Shown here: positions 17,921 through 27,348 of the stretch, piece by piece
Layout: every line of letters starts with the position of its first letter
Numbering within the stretch: position 1 is the first letter of the stretch
Origin: Stenotrophomonas sp. 704A1
GTDB taxonomy: Bacteria > Pseudomonadota > Gammaproteobacteria > Xanthomonadales > Xanthomonadaceae
NCBI RefSeq assembly: GCF_030549525.1
Contig: NZ_CP130831.1
Coordinates: forward strand, 3,559,501 to 3,623,500
Length of the DNA stretch: 64,000 nt
Direction: 5' to 3'
The notes under the pieces: model-generated
Databases searched by the model: none
What the model saw: the letters and a program-made list of their open reading frames with translations, nothing else
Told to the model about the DNA's origin: nothing
Translations under genes and position numbers: made by a program

Positions 17921-18326
17921 CAACCCCCGCGAAAAATTTTCACATCCGCCGCGTTTCCGACACCCCTGCTGTTGCCGTCGGCGCGTCCCGATAGCCGCCC
18001 GCAGACCGTGCTGTGCGCCAGCCTGCGGACGACGTGCATGCGCAGCCACTGAAGAAAAAACACTTGAAATAAGCACTCTGCTTGATGGCGGTGAGTGCAC
18101 GCGCGCGCGCGCCACGGATGCGCCGACATGCCGCCGCGCGCATGCCGGCGCCACCACAACGGGTCCGCAACGGGGTCGAAAAGTTTTCACATCCCGACGC
18201 GCCATCGCGGGGGTGGAAACGCGGATTTGCGCAAAACTGCGCACGCGGTTCGGCGGCGTTCGGCACCGGCTGATGCCCGTGCGGCGGCATGCATCCAACC
18301 CGCCGGCATATGTCCGGGGCATCGGC
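17921..18326. other. Gene-free region upstream of the histone promoter with duplicated box
   Basis: About 400 bp without a credible gene. It contains two copies of an 18-bp box matching at 17 positions: CGAAAAATTTTCACATCC at 17930-17947 and CGAAAAGTTTTCACATCC at 18177-18194, in the same orientation. The first sits 10 bp upstream of the -35 hexamer. An alternating purine-pyrimidine run (GCGCGCGCGC) lies near 18103. Nothing else recognisable was found. Confidence 0.45.
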
Positions 18327-18357
18327 CAAAACGAAAACGGCCACCCGAAGGTGGCCG
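18327..18357 (-). terminator. Rho-independent terminator of gcvH
   Basis: On the minus strand CGGCCACC-TTCG-GGTGGCCG followed by TTTTCGTTTT, 24 bp after the gcvH stop codon. Confidence 0.88.
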
Positions 18358-18380
18358 CGTTCGAACCTGCAAAGGACGAC

Positions 18381-18776
18381 TCAGTGGTCGTCGTTTTCCA
18401 GGGCTTCGGCGTAGGCGTCCGGGTCCAGCAGCTCGTTGAGCTCTTCGGCGTTGGTCAGTTCGACCACGAACATCCAGCCTTCGCCGTAGGCATCTTCGTT
18501 GATGGTTTCCGGCTTGTCGGACAGCGCCGAGTTGACCTCGACGATGGTGCCGCTGATCGGGCTGTAGACGTCCGAGGCGGCCTTGACCGACTCGACGACG
18601 GCGATCTGTTCGCCGGCCTTGGCCTCGGCGCCGACTTCCGGCAGTTCGACGTAGACCAGGTCACCCAGCAGGCCCTGGGCGTGGTCGGAAATACCGACGG
18701 TGACGCGGCCATTGCCTTCGACACGGGCCCACTCATGGGACTTGAGGAACTTGAGGTCGCCGGGGATCTCGCTCAT
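18381..18776 (-). CDS. gcvH: Glycine cleavage system H protein
   Basis: The 131-residue lipoyl carrier shuttles the methylamine group between the P, T and L proteins of the glycine cleavage complex. The lipoylation site is Lys65 within VESVKAASD. Flanking motifs are typical ([17 protein letters not shown] at the N-terminus, ISGTIVEVN after the lipoyl lysine, YGEGWMF near the end). It follows gcvT on the same strand with a 93-bp gap. The acidic C-terminus (ALENDDH) is normal. Confidence 0.97.
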   Translation of the reverse strand: MSEIPGDLKFLKSHEWARVEGNGRVTVGISDHAQGLLGDLVYVELPEVGAEAKAGEQIAVVESVKAASDVYSPISGTIVEVNSALSDKPETINEDAYGEGWMFVVELTNAEELNELLDPDAYAEALENDDH

Positions 18777-18869
18777 GGGACTGCTCCAGAGATATGCAGG
18801 GGTGGAAAAAGCGGGGCTAGTGTAACCAACCGGCCGCCACTGCTGTCAGTGACGACCGGCACGTTCGGA

Positions 18870-19982
18870 TCACGCGTCGGTGAGCACGCCGGGCTGGGCC
18901 TGGCCTTCGCGCACGAACGGGAACTTGACCACGCGCACCGGCACCAGCCGGCCGCGGATGTCGACGCTGACCTGGCCGAGTTCGCCAGCCGGCACGCGGG
19001 CGAAGGCAATGCCCTTGGCCAGGGTCGGCGAGAAGGTGCCGGACAGGATCTCGCCCTGGCCGCTGGCAGTGGTGACGGCCTGACCGTGACGCAGCACGCC
19101 CTTCTCGTCCATCACCAGGCCGATCATCTGGCGCGCGGTGCCGGCGGCCTTCTGCGCCTCCAGCACGTCGCGACCGATGAAGTCACGGCCTTCGTCCAGC
19201 GACACGGTCCAGGCCAGCGCCGCTTCGTACGGGCTGATCGCTTCGTCCATGTCCTGGCCATACAGGTTCATGCCCGCTTCCAGACGCAGGGTGTCGCGCG
19301 CGCCGAGGCCGGCCGGCTTCACGCCAGCGGCAAGCAGGCGGTTCCAGAACGCGACCACCGCATCCTGCGGCAGCAGGATCTCGAAACCGTCCTCGCCGGT
19401 GTAGCCGGTGCGGGCGACGAACAGCTCGACGCCGTCGTCGGTCTGCGCCTGCAGGGCAGCGAAACGGCCGAGCCGGGTCAGCGCCTCGCGGTCGGCCTCA
19501 CGGGCCAGGCCGATGACGATGTCGCGCGCCTGCGGACCCTGCACGGCGAGGATGGCCAGGTCCGGGCGCTGTTCGACCGACACATTGAACGGGGCAGCCT
19601 GCTCGCGCAGCCAGGCCAGGTCCTTCTCGCGGGTGGAGGCATTGACCACCATGCGGAAGAAGTCGTCGGCGAGGTAGTAGACGATCAGATCGTCGATGAC
19701 GCCGCCCTGCGGATTCAGCATGCACGAGTACAGTGCCTTGCCGGTGGCCTTGAGCTTGTCGACCGAGTTGGCCAACAGGCGGCGCAGGAAGGGCTTGACC
19801 TGGTCACCGCGCAGATCGACCACGGTCATGTGGCTGACGTCGAACACACCCGCTTCGCGACGCACCAGGTGGTGTTCATCCAGCTGCGAGCCGTAGTGGA
19901 TGGGCATGTCCCAACCCCCGAAATCGACCATCTTGGCGCCGAGGGCGCGGTGGGTATCGTTGAGCAGCGTCTTCTGGGTCAT
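18870..19982 (-). CDS. gcvT: Aminomethyltransferase (glycine cleavage T protein)
   Basis: The 370-residue folate-dependent enzyme transfers the methylene carbon from aminomethyl-lipoyl-GcvH to tetrahydrofolate and releases ammonia. Family signatures are present: [15 protein letters not shown] at residues 18-32, FDVSHM near 45, [11 protein letters not shown] near 195 and [20 protein letters not shown] near 235. The start at 19982 (MTQKTLLND) fits the family; a slightly longer reading from TTG is possible. No glycine riboswitch is evident upstream. The upstream region ends in a copy of the long palindromic repeat. Confidence 0.95.
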   Translation of the reverse strand: MTQKTLLNDTHRALGAKMVDFGGWDMPIHYGSQLDEHHLVRREAGVFDVSHMTVVDLRGDQVKPFLRRLLANSVDKLKATGKALYSCMLNPQGGVIDDLIVYYLADDFFRMVVNASTREKDLAWLREQAAPFNVSVEQRPDLAILAVQGPQARDIVIGLAREADREALTRLGRFAALQAQTDDGVELFVARTGYTGEDGFEILLPQDAVVAFWNRLLAAGVKPAGLGARDTLRLEAGMNLYGQDMDEAISPYEAALAWTVSLDEGRDFIGRDVLEAQKAAGTARQMIGLVMDEKGVLRHGQAVTTASGQGEILSGTFSPTLAKGIAFARVPAGELGQVSVDIRGRLVPVRVVKFPFVREGQAQPGVLTDA

Positions 19983-20017
19983 GACCGGGTCCGGCAGCAG
20001 AGGAAACAAGAACGCGC

Positions 20018-20026
20018 ATTATCCCA
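20018..20026 (-). promoter_or_regulatory. Extended -10 promoter of gcvT
   Basis: The minus strand reads TGGGATAAT, an extended -10 (TGn + GATAAT), about 35 bp before the gcvT start. No good -35 is present, as is common with extended -10 promoters. Confidence 0.5.
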
Positions 20027-20186
20027 GATCGGCCGGCCGCTGGTCGTGCCGCAGCGCAGCGGGGGGGTGTGGCCGGCCTGCGGCCGGCAGCGCTTTCTAC
20101 ACGCCAGAGCCAGAGCCGAGGCCGAAGCACGTCGGCCCACGCCGGCTCTCGACGCCTACGCTGCCAGATTCCAATCAGATAAGGCT

Positions 20187-20380
20187 TAGCCGCGCCATCC
20201 ATGGCGCGGATACCCCGCCCGGCCCCACCCCACCGACCTCTGACAGATCTCTGCGGTGTCCACCCACGCAGAAGAAAAAGAAGATCAAGAGCAAAAACAA
20301 AAGCGGCCCACCGGCCCCACCCAACACATGACCCGCTCTACGCGACCACCCCACGAGGGGCTGCGCCGTTGGCTGGAAAC
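20187..20380. repeat. Long palindromic intergenic repeat, copy R2 (half element)
   Basis: The stretch 20187-20305 is a near-identical inverted copy of the right half of R1 (13250-13358): GCGCCATCCATGGCGC palindrome, GGCCCCACCCCACC arm, CTGACAGATCTCTGC and the purine run AGAAGAAAAAGAAGATCAA. It then continues to the conserved end GACGAGGGGCTGCGCCG type at about 20343-20380, which lies 7 bp before the NfeD stop codon. Compared with R1, the second stem half is missing, so R2 looks like a truncated element. Confidence 0.8.
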
Positions 20381-20386
20381 TCCGAG

Positions 20387-20821
20387 CTACGCGGCCGCCT
20401 CGACCACCAGCACGCTGCCCTGCACCGCCACCACCCGCACCAGGGTGCCGGCCGGCAGTGCCGGTCCGCTCACCTGCCACGACGCATCGTCGATGCTGAC
20501 CCTGCCCTGCCCGCCATCGATGCCCTGCTGCAGCGGTACCACCCGGCCGACCAGCTGTTCGGCGCGGCGGTTCAACAGGGGCGCATCGCTCTGCCGCGCG
20601 CGCGGCCGGCCCCAGTGCCGGTAGCACTGGATCGACAACACGCTGAGCACCACGAACGCGACCACCTGCCACAGCACCGGGATATCGGCAAACACCGCCA
20701 CCAGCGCGAACACCGCCGCCGCACCGATGCCGATCCACAGCATGAAGGCGCCGGGCGCCAGCGCTTCGGCCGCGAACAGCAGCAATGCCAGCGCCCCCCA
20801 GACCACGACTTCCCAACGCAT
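20387..20821 (-). CDS. NfeD-like membrane protein
   Basis: The 144-residue protein has two or three N-terminal membrane helices (about 5-25, 28-50 and 52-68) and a C-terminal OB-like beta domain (VGRVVPLQQGIDGGQGRVSI, then LVRVVAVQGSVLVVE). This is the short NfeD (YbbK-type) form without the protease domain. It follows the SPFH protein gene with a 1-nt gap. NfeD proteins pair with stomatin/paraslipin proteins and are thought to assist membrane-microdomain organisation. Confidence 0.88.
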   Translation of the reverse strand: MRWEVVVWGALALLLFAAEALAPGAFMLWIGIGAAAVFALVAVFADIPVLWQVVAFVVLSVLSIQCYRHWGRPRARQSDAPLLNRRAEQLVGRVVPLQQGIDGGQGRVSIDDASWQVSGPALPAGTLVRVVAVQGSVLVVEAAA

Positions 20822-20822
20822 G

Positions 20823-21782
20823 TCAGCCTCCGATCGGCGGTGGGCGCGTTGCCGCCGGCTTGCTGTCCTGACCGGCCAGCGCCTGCTTGGCCAGTTCCGC
20901 CACGCCGGCGATCGACCCGATCACGCCACTGGCCTCCATCGGCATCAGCACCAGTTTCTGGTTCGGTGAACTGGCCAGCTCCCTGAAGGCTTCCACATAT
21001 TTCTGTGCGATGAAGTAGTTGATGGCCTGCACGTCTCCGTCGGCGATCGCGGCGGACACGACCTGGGTCGCCTTGGCTTCGGCCTCGGCCAGGCGCTCAC
21101 GCGCCTCGGCATCGCGGAACGCCGCCTCGCGACGGCCCTCGGCCTCCAGTACCGTGGCCTGCTTCTCGCCCTCGGCGCGCAGGATCTCCGACTGCCGCGA
21201 GCCTTCAGCTTCCAGGATCTGCGCGCGCTTCTCGCGCTCGGCCTTCATCTGCCGCGCCATCGCATCGAGCAGATCGCGCGGCGGCTGGATGTCGCGGATC
21301 TCGATGCGGTTGACCTTCACGCCCCAGGGATTGGTCGCGTGGTCGACCACGCTGAGCAGCTTGGCATTGATCACCTCGCGCTGGCTGAGCGATTCATCCA
21401 GGTCCATCGAGCCGATCACGGTACGGATGTTGGTCTGCACCAGCGCGATCATCGCCACTTCCAGCACCGCCACCTCGTAGGCGGCCTTGGCCGCGTCCAG
21501 CACCTGGAAGAACACCACCCCATCCACGCGCACGGCCGCGTTGTCCTTGGTGATCACTTCCTGGCCAGGCACGTCCAGCACCTGCTCCATCATGTTCACC
21601 TTGCGCCCCACCCCGTACACGATCGGAATCAGGAAGTGCAGGCCCGGCGACATCGTGTGGGTATAGCGGCCGAACCGTTCGACGGTCCATTCATACCCCT
21701 GCGGCACCATCCGCACGGCCTTGAACAGGATGACCACGGCCACGAAGGCCAGCACCACGGTAAAGAACATGGTCGGGAACAT
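20823..21782 (-). CDS. qmcA: SPFH/band 7 paraslipin QmcA
   Basis: The 319-residue protein has one N-terminal membrane helix (residues 3-21), an SPFH domain (VPQGYEWTVERFGRYTHTMS near 27, VDGVVFFQV near 90) and a long Ala/Glu-rich coiled coil (about 190-260: RREAAFRDAEARERLAEAEA). Paraslipins oligomerise on the inner membrane and influence membrane proteases. AAGGAAAG precedes the start at 21782. The nfeD partner follows directly. The extreme C-terminus (KPAATRPPPIGG) is a flexible tail. Confidence 0.93.
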   Translation of the reverse strand: MFPTMFFTVVLAFVAVVILFKAVRMVPQGYEWTVERFGRYTHTMSPGLHFLIPIVYGVGRKVNMMEQVLDVPGQEVITKDNAAVRVDGVVFFQVLDAAKAAYEVAVLEVAMIALVQTNIRTVIGSMDLDESLSQREVINAKLLSVVDHATNPWGVKVNRIEIRDIQPPRDLLDAMARQMKAEREKRAQILEAEGSRQSEILRAEGEKQATVLEAEGRREAAFRDAEARERLAEAEAKATQVVSAAIADGDVQAINYFIAQKYVEAFRELASSPNQKLVLMPMEASGVIGSIAGVAELAKQALAGQDSKPAATRPPPIGG

Positions 21783-21931
21783 CAGGCTTTCCTTATCTGA
21801 GACGTCCGGCCCCCAGCATAGCGCGCGGATGCGCGGGGTGTGGCCGCCACGGCGTCCGGCCCGTCGCCGCCGGGTCATGCTGCCGCGCTACCGCAGGTGC
21901 ACGCGGATCCGGCCGGGAACGCGCGCGCCGG

Positions 21932-22675
21932 TCAGATCCGGGTGGTGGCCAGGAAGCGCTCGCGATCCTGCTGGGTCTGCCGACGGATCTCCGCCAGGGC
22001 CTGGTTCTCGGTGGCCTCCAGCATCGCCTCGAACAGGCGCTGGAAGTGGTGCCGCATCGCATTGCGCGCCGCGACCGGATCGCGCGCGCGCAGTGCTTCG
22101 AAGATCGCCATGTGCTCGTCGGCACGGCTGGCGCCATCATCGTGGCAGACCCGTGCATAGACCTCGGTGACCCGCGGCAGTTCGCTGCGCATGCGCCAGA
22201 TCTGCTGTACGAAGTACTCCACCACCGGGTTGCCCGACAGCCGGGCGATGGCCAGGTGGAAGCGGCGGTCGTAGTCGCCGGCCTCCTCGTCGGTGAGGTC
22301 ACGCCGGCACAGTGCCTGCGCCAGCACCTGCAGTTCGGCGATACCGGCATCATCGATGTTGCTGGCGGTCAGCGCCGCCGCCTCGGCCTCGAACACCGCG
22401 CGCGCGGCGGTCAGGTCAAAGGCGCTGATATCGGGCAGGCCACCGGAGGCGTGGGCAGGCCGCGGCTTCACATAGACGCCCGAGCCGATGCGGATCGCGA
22501 TCCAGCCCTGCGCTTCCAGGGCGATCTCGGCTTCGCGGATGGTGACCCGGCTGACACCGAAGCGTTCAGCCAGTTCGCGCTCGCCCGGCAGGCGCGCACC
22601 CGGCGGGAACTCGCCGTCCTCGATCAGCTTGCGGAGCTTGGCGGCGATGGTCTGGTAGAGACGGTTGGCGGACAT
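21932..22675 (-). CDS. FCD-type GntR (FadR subfamily) regulator of the alginate locus
   Basis: The 247-residue protein has a GntR winged helix-turn-helix at about residues 5-70 (FPPGARLPGERELAERFGVS, then RVTIREAEIALEAQGWI) and an FCD effector domain at about 90-225 (YDRRFHLAIARLSGN, with conserved Asp and His metal-site residues, e.g. HMAIF and HFQRLF). FCD regulators near uronate genes (UxuR, ExuR) respond to uronates. It lies 102 bp behind the alginate-locus receptor on the same strand, and two UxuR-like operators lie in the divergent promoter region. Role as local repressor is inferred. Confidence 0.9.
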   Translation of the reverse strand: MSANRLYQTIAAKLRKLIEDGEFPPGARLPGERELAERFGVSRVTIREAEIALEAQGWIAIRIGSGVYVKPRPAHASGGLPDISAFDLTAARAVFEAEAAALTASNIDDAGIAELQVLAQALCRRDLTDEEAGDYDRRFHLAIARLSGNPVVEYFVQQIWRMRSELPRVTEVYARVCHDDGASRADEHMAIFEALRARDPVAARNAMRHHFQRLFEAMLEATENQALAEIRRQTQQDRERFLATTRI

Positions 22676-22777
22676 GCGGCTGACCCTTGGCGGTTCCCTC
22701 CGGGCCCGTCCCGGGCCACCGTGCGCGGTGCGGGTCCGGTTGGAGCGACGGCGCGACCTGTGGCCGCGCCGCCCTGT

Positions 22778-25666
22778 TCAGAACTTGTATCGTACACCGA
22801 AATACGCGCGTCGCCCGTAGCTCACCACTTCGCGGAAATTCCCGTAAAGCGGCTGGTATGCCACGCGGGGTTCGTCGGTCAGGTTCATCAGTTCCAGCGA
22901 CAGCGACAGCTGCCGGCTCACCCGATAGCGCAGGCGCAGGTCGACGCTGGTGTTGTCATCGTAGTAGCGGTTCTGCTGCGCGGTGTTGCCGGTGAAGTCC
23001 TGGTAGTAGTGCGAGCGGAACTTGCCGATCGCCTGGATGTTGAAGCGCCCCACGTCCCAGTAGATCGAGCCGGACAGCACGTGCCGGGAGAATCCGCTCA
23101 GGCCGGCCGGCGGGACGATGGCGGGAATGATCGTGCCGTCTGCCGCCAGCTGCTCACCCAGCCGCGAATCCTGGGTCTGGTAGTCGGCATCGGCGTAGTT
23201 GTAGCTGACCTTGAAGCCCAGCCCGTCGAACGGCGCCGGCAGGTACGACAGGCGATGGGTCGCACTCAGTTCGACGCCGGTCAGGGTACTGTTCTCGTCG
23301 GTGGTCACCTGCTGGCGCACCGGCACGGTCACCGTCTGCCCGTCGATGGTGTAGGTTTCCGGCACCAGCGCGGTGGCGGTGCCGCCGTTGAACTGCTTCC
23401 AGTACACCGCGCCAGCCAGCATCGTGTCCGGATTGGGGTACCACTCCAGCGACAGGTCGCCGTTCCAGGACATCAGCGGCTGCGCCGCCGGGTTGCCGCT
23501 GGCACTGATGTCGTCGAGCGCGTCGGCAAGGTTGCCGTAGGTGGCATCGCTGCTGACATTGATGGTGCGGCCGGCACCCAGCGCCGCGATGTCCGGGCGC
23601 GACATCGCGCGGTATGCGCCCACCCGCAGCAGCAGGTCCGGGCGCAGCTCGAAGGCCGCGTTCAGGCTGGGCAGCAGCTTGTCATTGCCGGCCTTGAACA
23701 CCTGGGTGGTGTAGTCACCGGTGGGCTGCAGGCGGAGGCTGCCATCGCCGTTGTCGACGATGGTCAGGCCGGTGCGCACGCCCTCCGAGCGCACATCGGT
23801 CTTGACCCAGCGCAGGCCCAGGTTGCCGGTGACCGGCAGGCCGAACAGCGTGCTGCTGAACTCGCCCATCAGGTACAGCGCGCGGGTCTTCTCGGTGACA
23901 TCGACGTTGTTGGGGTCCGGCTGATCCGGGTCCAGGCCGCTGTCGAGGCTGCCGCGGAACGACTGGTAGAGGCAGTCCGGGTCGAAGTACGCCCACGAGG
24001 AAAGGGTGTTGCCGCTGGCGGCATCCATGAAGTCGTCCTGCGGGAACGGCGCGCGGCAGGCCCGGTTGGCCGCGATGATCCTGGCCTTGTCGGCGGCGAT
24101 GCGCTGGTCGTAATCGGTTACCAGGGTGTTGTCGCGCAGGCGGTAGTCGGCCTGGCTGGCGCGCACGCCGCCCTTGATGCGGGTGAAGAAGCCGGATTCG
24201 GGCATGAAGCTGGCATCGAAGCGGCCGGCCTTGATCTTGTGGTCGTTCTCGGTGGCGCTGGAGGTTACCCGCGCCGCGCCGGTGTAGGCATCCCAGTTGC
24301 CCGCGTCGAAGTTGGGCGCCAGCGCGATGCTCGGCACTTCGCCCTGCCAGTCCCAGTCGTAGTCGACATAGCCGGTGGCACCGCTGCTGATACCCGGCAC
24401 GATGGCGTTGTCCACATCACGCTGGTTGGCGCGCAGCCGGGTCATGCGCTCGCTGTCCAGGCGGTTGGTGTGCGAATAGGACAGGTCGGTGGACAGTTCC
24501 CAGGCCGGGCTCGGCCGCACGATCAGGTTCAGGCCGCCGCCGGTGTACTCCTCGCCCCGCCAGTAGCGGTTGGAGGTGGAATCGATGGAGGTGCTGCCGT
24601 GCAGGTGGCGGACGATGCCGTCCTCGTCCACCTCGCGCTGGGTGACGCCACGGCGCGCATTGGACAGGCTGAGGTCGCTGCGGTTCTCGTGCCAGTTGCG
24701 GTCGGTGTGCTCGAAATCGAGGTTGACCTCGACCACGTCGTTGGGCCGCCACTGCAGGGCCGCGAATTCGCTCTGGCGATCATTGCGCTCCTGCTTCAGC
24801 CGATAGATGCGGCTGCTGGGCACCAGATAGTACGGCGCGCCATTGGCGATGGCCTGGGCGCTGAGTTCGCCGCAGTTGGCATTGGCCACATTCTGGTTGC
24901 CATCACAGGCATACCAGGTGGAACCGCTGGTGATGCTCTCTTCCGGGTCGGTGCCTTCCAGCCGCTGGATGCCCAGCGAGATCCCGAGTTTCTGGCCGTC
25001 GCCGAATTCGAACTGGTCGATGTAGCTGGCGGTGCCACGGTAGCCGATGCCATCGTCGTCGCGGTACTTCCTGTCGTACTCGGCCCAGCTGCCGCGCAGG
25101 TCGAACTGCACCGAACGTTTGCCGTACTCCAGCGGCCGCACCGTCTCCAGGCCGATGGTGCCGGCCACGCCGCCTTCGATGATGTCGGCGCGCTGGGTCT
25201 TGTAGATCGCCACGGTATTGATCAGCTCGGCCGGGAACATGTTGAAGTTCACCGAGCGGTCGCCGCTGCCGTTGGTGATCTCGCGGCCATTGAAATTGGT
25301 GCTGCTGAGGAACGCGCCGAGGCCCCGGATGGAGATTTCCGAGGCGCCGGTCTTGTCGCGGGTGGAGGCCGCGCCGGTGAGGGTTTCGATGGCATCGGCC
25401 AGCGACGGCGCCGGCAGGTCGCCGATGTCGTCGGCCGACAGCACGTCAGCGATGACGGTGTCATCGCGCTTCTTGTTGATCGAACTCTGCATCGACTCGC
25501 GGATGCCGGTCACCTGCACCTGGTCCAGCGTGGTGGCGTCCTGCCCGCTGTTGCCGGCGCTGGACTGCGCCTGCACCGGGGCCGCGGACAGCGTGGCCAG
25601 CAGGGCCACGATCAGGGGCGTGGGTGACAACGTGATGCTGCGTACAGCTCCGGCAGTTCGCCGCAT
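22778..25666 (-). CDS. TonB-dependent receptor of the alginate locus
   Basis: The 962-residue receptor has a signal peptide (about 1-34), a TonB-box region (TTLDQVQVTGIRESMQSSIN), a plug (ADAIETLTGAASTRDKTG near 90; IYKTQRADIIEGGVAGTIGL near 155) and a barrel ending in GVRYKF. The IRESMQSSINKKRDD opening is typical of the Caulobacter/Xanthomonas oligosaccharide receptor class. It is divergent from the alginate lyase operon, so it most likely brings alginate oligomers across the outer membrane. The start at 25666 was chosen for the signal peptide; GGAGGA lies just upstream. Confidence 0.92.
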   Translation of the reverse strand: MRRTAGAVRSITLSPTPLIVALLATLSAAPVQAQSSAGNSGQDATTLDQVQVTGIRESMQSSINKKRDDTVIADVLSADDIGDLPAPSLADAIETLTGAASTRDKTGASEISIRGLGAFLSSTNFNGREITNGSGDRSVNFNMFPAELINTVAIYKTQRADIIEGGVAGTIGLETVRPLEYGKRSVQFDLRGSWAEYDRKYRDDDGIGYRGTASYIDQFEFGDGQKLGISLGIQRLEGTDPEESITSGSTWYACDGNQNVANANCGELSAQAIANGAPYYLVPSSRIYRLKQERNDRQSEFAALQWRPNDVVEVNLDFEHTDRNWHENRSDLSLSNARRGVTQREVDEDGIVRHLHGSTSIDSTSNRYWRGEEYTGGGLNLIVRPSPAWELSTDLSYSHTNRLDSERMTRLRANQRDVDNAIVPGISSGATGYVDYDWDWQGEVPSIALAPNFDAGNWDAYTGAARVTSSATENDHKIKAGRFDASFMPESGFFTRIKGGVRASQADYRLRDNTLVTDYDQRIAADKARIIAANRACRAPFPQDDFMDAASGNTLSSWAYFDPDCLYQSFRGSLDSGLDPDQPDPNNVDVTEKTRALYLMGEFSSTLFGLPVTGNLGLRWVKTDVRSEGVRTGLTIVDNGDGSLRLQPTGDYTTQVFKAGNDKLLPSLNAAFELRPDLLLRVGAYRAMSRPDIAALGAGRTINVSSDATYGNLADALDDISASGNPAAQPLMSWNGDLSLEWYPNPDTMLAGAVYWKQFNGGTATALVPETYTIDGQTVTVPVRQQVTTDENSTLTGVELSATHRLSYLPAPFDGLGFKVSYNYADADYQTQDSRLGEQLAADGTIIPAIVPPAGLSGFSRHVLSGSIYWDVGRFNIQAIGKFRSHYYQDFTGNTAQQNRYYDDNTSVDLRLRYRVSRQLSLSLELMNLTDEPRVAYQPLYGNFREVVSYGRRAYFGVRYKF

Positions 25667-25775
25667 GGTTTCCTCCTCCCAAAGGATCGCCTGGATGGCA
25701 GGCGTGGGACGCAGCTTCGACACGCCGACACACAAATGTCAACCAACTGGACTGGATTTTTCTCAATACCTTTGT

Positions 25776-25789
25776 TTCATACCACTTGG
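25776..25789. promoter_or_regulatory. UxuR/ExuR-like operator, receptor-proximal copy
   Basis: TTTCATACCACTTG shares 12 of 14 bases with the inverse of the lyase-proximal copy at 25852-25866 and points the opposite way. It lies 110 bp upstream of the receptor start. The core resembles half of the TTGGTATACCAA consensus of UxuR/ExuR, which are known FCD regulators. Confidence 0.5.
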
Positions 25790-25851
25790 TCGCAATTTAA
25801 TGTGCTCATGCAGCATGACTTTGCGCGATTCCTGGCTTACAACACCTCCTG

Positions 25852-25866
25852 CAAGTGGTATACAAA
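25852..25866. promoter_or_regulatory. UxuR/ExuR-like operator, lyase-proximal copy
   Basis: CAAGTGGTATACAAA contains GTGGTATACAAA (25855-25866), which matches 10 of 12 positions of the UxuR/ExuR palindrome TTGGTATACCAA. It lies about 43 bp before the start codon of the PL6 lyase, in the position of a repressor site. Confidence 0.55.
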
Positions 25867-25908
25867 CCCATCCCGAAACCGCGGCTCGGCCGTGCCTGGA
25901 AGGACCTC

Positions 25909-27348
25909 ATGCGTACCGAATCGACTTCGCACCGCCTGCCCAGCCGTTCCCCTGGATTCCTCATCACAACTGGTCTGGCACTGTGCCTGACCACGCAGCC
26001 GGCACTGGCTGCCAGCTGGTTGGTCCACGACGCCGCCGAGTTCGCCACTGCCAGCGCCGCGCTGCAGCCCGGCGACGAAATCGTGCTGGCCGATGGGACC
26101 TGGAATGACACCCGCCTGCTGCTGAAGGGCCAGGGCACCGCGGCCGCACCGATCACCCTGCGCGCGCAGACGCCGGGCAAGGTGATCCTCAGCGGGCGGT
26201 CGGACCTGCGCCTGGCCGGCAGCTACCTGCAGGTCTCCAACCTGGTGTTCCGCAACGGCTACACCCCGGGCGATGCGGTGGTGGCCTTCCGCGAATCGAG
26301 CAAGGCCGTGGCCAGCCACAGCCGCGTGACCGGCCTGGTGATCGACGACTACACCCACCCGGACGCCGCCGATCAGGACTACTGGGTATCGCTGTACGGC
26401 AGCCACAACCGGCTCGACCACAGCCAGTTGCGTGGCAAGGGCAACGCCGGGCCGACCGTGGTGGTGGTGCGCGACGCCACCCAGGGCCTGGACAACCAGC
26501 ATCGCATCGACCACAACTGGTTCGGCCCGCGTCCCGCGCTGGGTGTCAACGGCGGCGAGACGCTCCGTGTCGGCACCAGCGACACCTCGCTGAGCGATTC
26601 CAACAGCACTGTCGAGAACAACTGGTTCGAAGGCTGCGATGGCGAAACCGGAGTCGTCTCCAACAAGTCCGGCGGCAACACCTTCCGTGGCAACGTGTTC
26701 TACCGATCGGCCGGTGCGCTGACCCTGCGCCATGGCAACGGCAACCGGGTGATCGACAACGTGTTCCTCGGCGATGACAAGGCCGGCACCGGTGGCGTGC
26801 GCATCATCAATGCTGACCAGACGGTCAGCAACAACTACTTCGAGCGCCTCGCCGGCTCCAGCAACCGTTCGGCGCTGGCGGTGATGGATGCGCAGGCCGC
26901 CCCGCCGCTGTCGGGCTACGCGCCGGTGGTCAACGCCACCATCAGCCGCAACACCTTCGTGGACGTGGCGAAGATCAGCTTCGGCGTCGGTCATGATGCG
27001 GACAAGGGCATGGTGGTGGCCGCCAGCAACAGCCGCTTCAGCGGCAACCTGATCGTCAACCGCACCAGCAGGAATCCACCGACGGCCGCCAGTTCGCTGG
27101 CCGGCATCGCCTTCAGCGGCAACCTGCAGTCGCCACAGGCAAGCACCGTGTTCCCCGGCGGCGTGGACAGCGCCAGCGTCACCCTGCAGCAGGCAGCCAG
27201 CGGCCTGTGGGTGGCCGCCACCGCCCTGCCGGCGGTGGGTGCCGACCCGGCGCTGGCGATGATCCCGCGCGAACAGACCGGGGTGGACTGGTATCCCAAG
27301 GTGGGCGAGGTTGCCTCGTCCCGCATCAGCACCGGAGTGGATCGATGA
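25909..27348 (+). CDS. PL6 family alginate lyase (poly-uronate lyase)
   Basis: The 479-residue protein has a signal peptide (about 1-33, ending ALAAS) and a right-handed beta-helix of the chondroitinase B/PL6 type, with many short N-x-F/N-x-V turns. The likely catalytic pair Lys253 (SNKSGGNTF) and Arg274 (TLRHGNGNRV) matches the PL6 Lys/Arg motif. PL6 enzymes cut alginate endolytically or exolytically by beta-elimination in the periplasm or outside the cell. GGAAGGA precedes the start at 25909. It opens an operon that continues with PL17, transporter, reductase and esterase. Confidence 0.92.
   Translation: MRTESTSHRLPSRSPGFLITTGLALCLTTQPALAASWLVHDAAEFATASAALQPGDEIVLADGTWNDTRLLLKGQGTAAAPITLRAQTPGKVILSGRSDLRLAGSYLQVSNLVFRNGYTPGDAVVAFRESSKAVASHSRVTGLVIDDYTHPDAADQDYWVSLYGSHNRLDHSQLRGKGNAGPTVVVVRDATQGLDNQHRIDHNWFGPRPALGVNGGETLRVGTSDTSLSDSNSTVENNWFEGCDGETGVVSNKSGGNTFRGNVFYRSAGALTLRHGNGNRVIDNVFLGDDKAGTGGVRIINADQTVSNNYFERLAGSSNRSALAVMDAQAAPPLSGYAPVVNATISRNTFVDVAKISFGVGHDADKGMVVAASNSRFSGNLIVNRTSRNPPTAASSLAGIAFSGNLQSPQASTVFPGGVDSASVTLQQAASGLWVAATALPAVGADPALAMIPREQTGVDWYPKVGEVASSRISTGVDR

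Noticed and set aside
18095..18115. Alternating GC run as a Z-DNA element
   Set aside because: It is short and lies in a very GC-rich background, so it is not distinctive enough to report as a feature.
17930..18194. TTTTCACA boxes as DnaA sites of an origin
   Set aside because: They do not match the TTATCCACA consensus, only two are present, and no dnaA or dnaN gene lies nearby.
17718..20189. An 823-residue open frame on the plus strand across gcvT, gcvH and the histone upstream region
   Set aside because: It is antisense to two certain genes and has a low-complexity, biased translation; the gene-free part alone shows no coding signal.
19983..20190. Glycine riboswitch upstream of gcvT
   Set aside because: No glycine-aptamer core could be recognised, and the predicted transcription start at about 20012 leaves only about 30 nt of leader.
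22046..25627. A 1193-residue open frame opposite the alginate receptor
   Set aside because: It is antisense to a well-formed TonB-dependent receptor and to the GntR gene; there is no ribosome-binding site and no recognisable domain.
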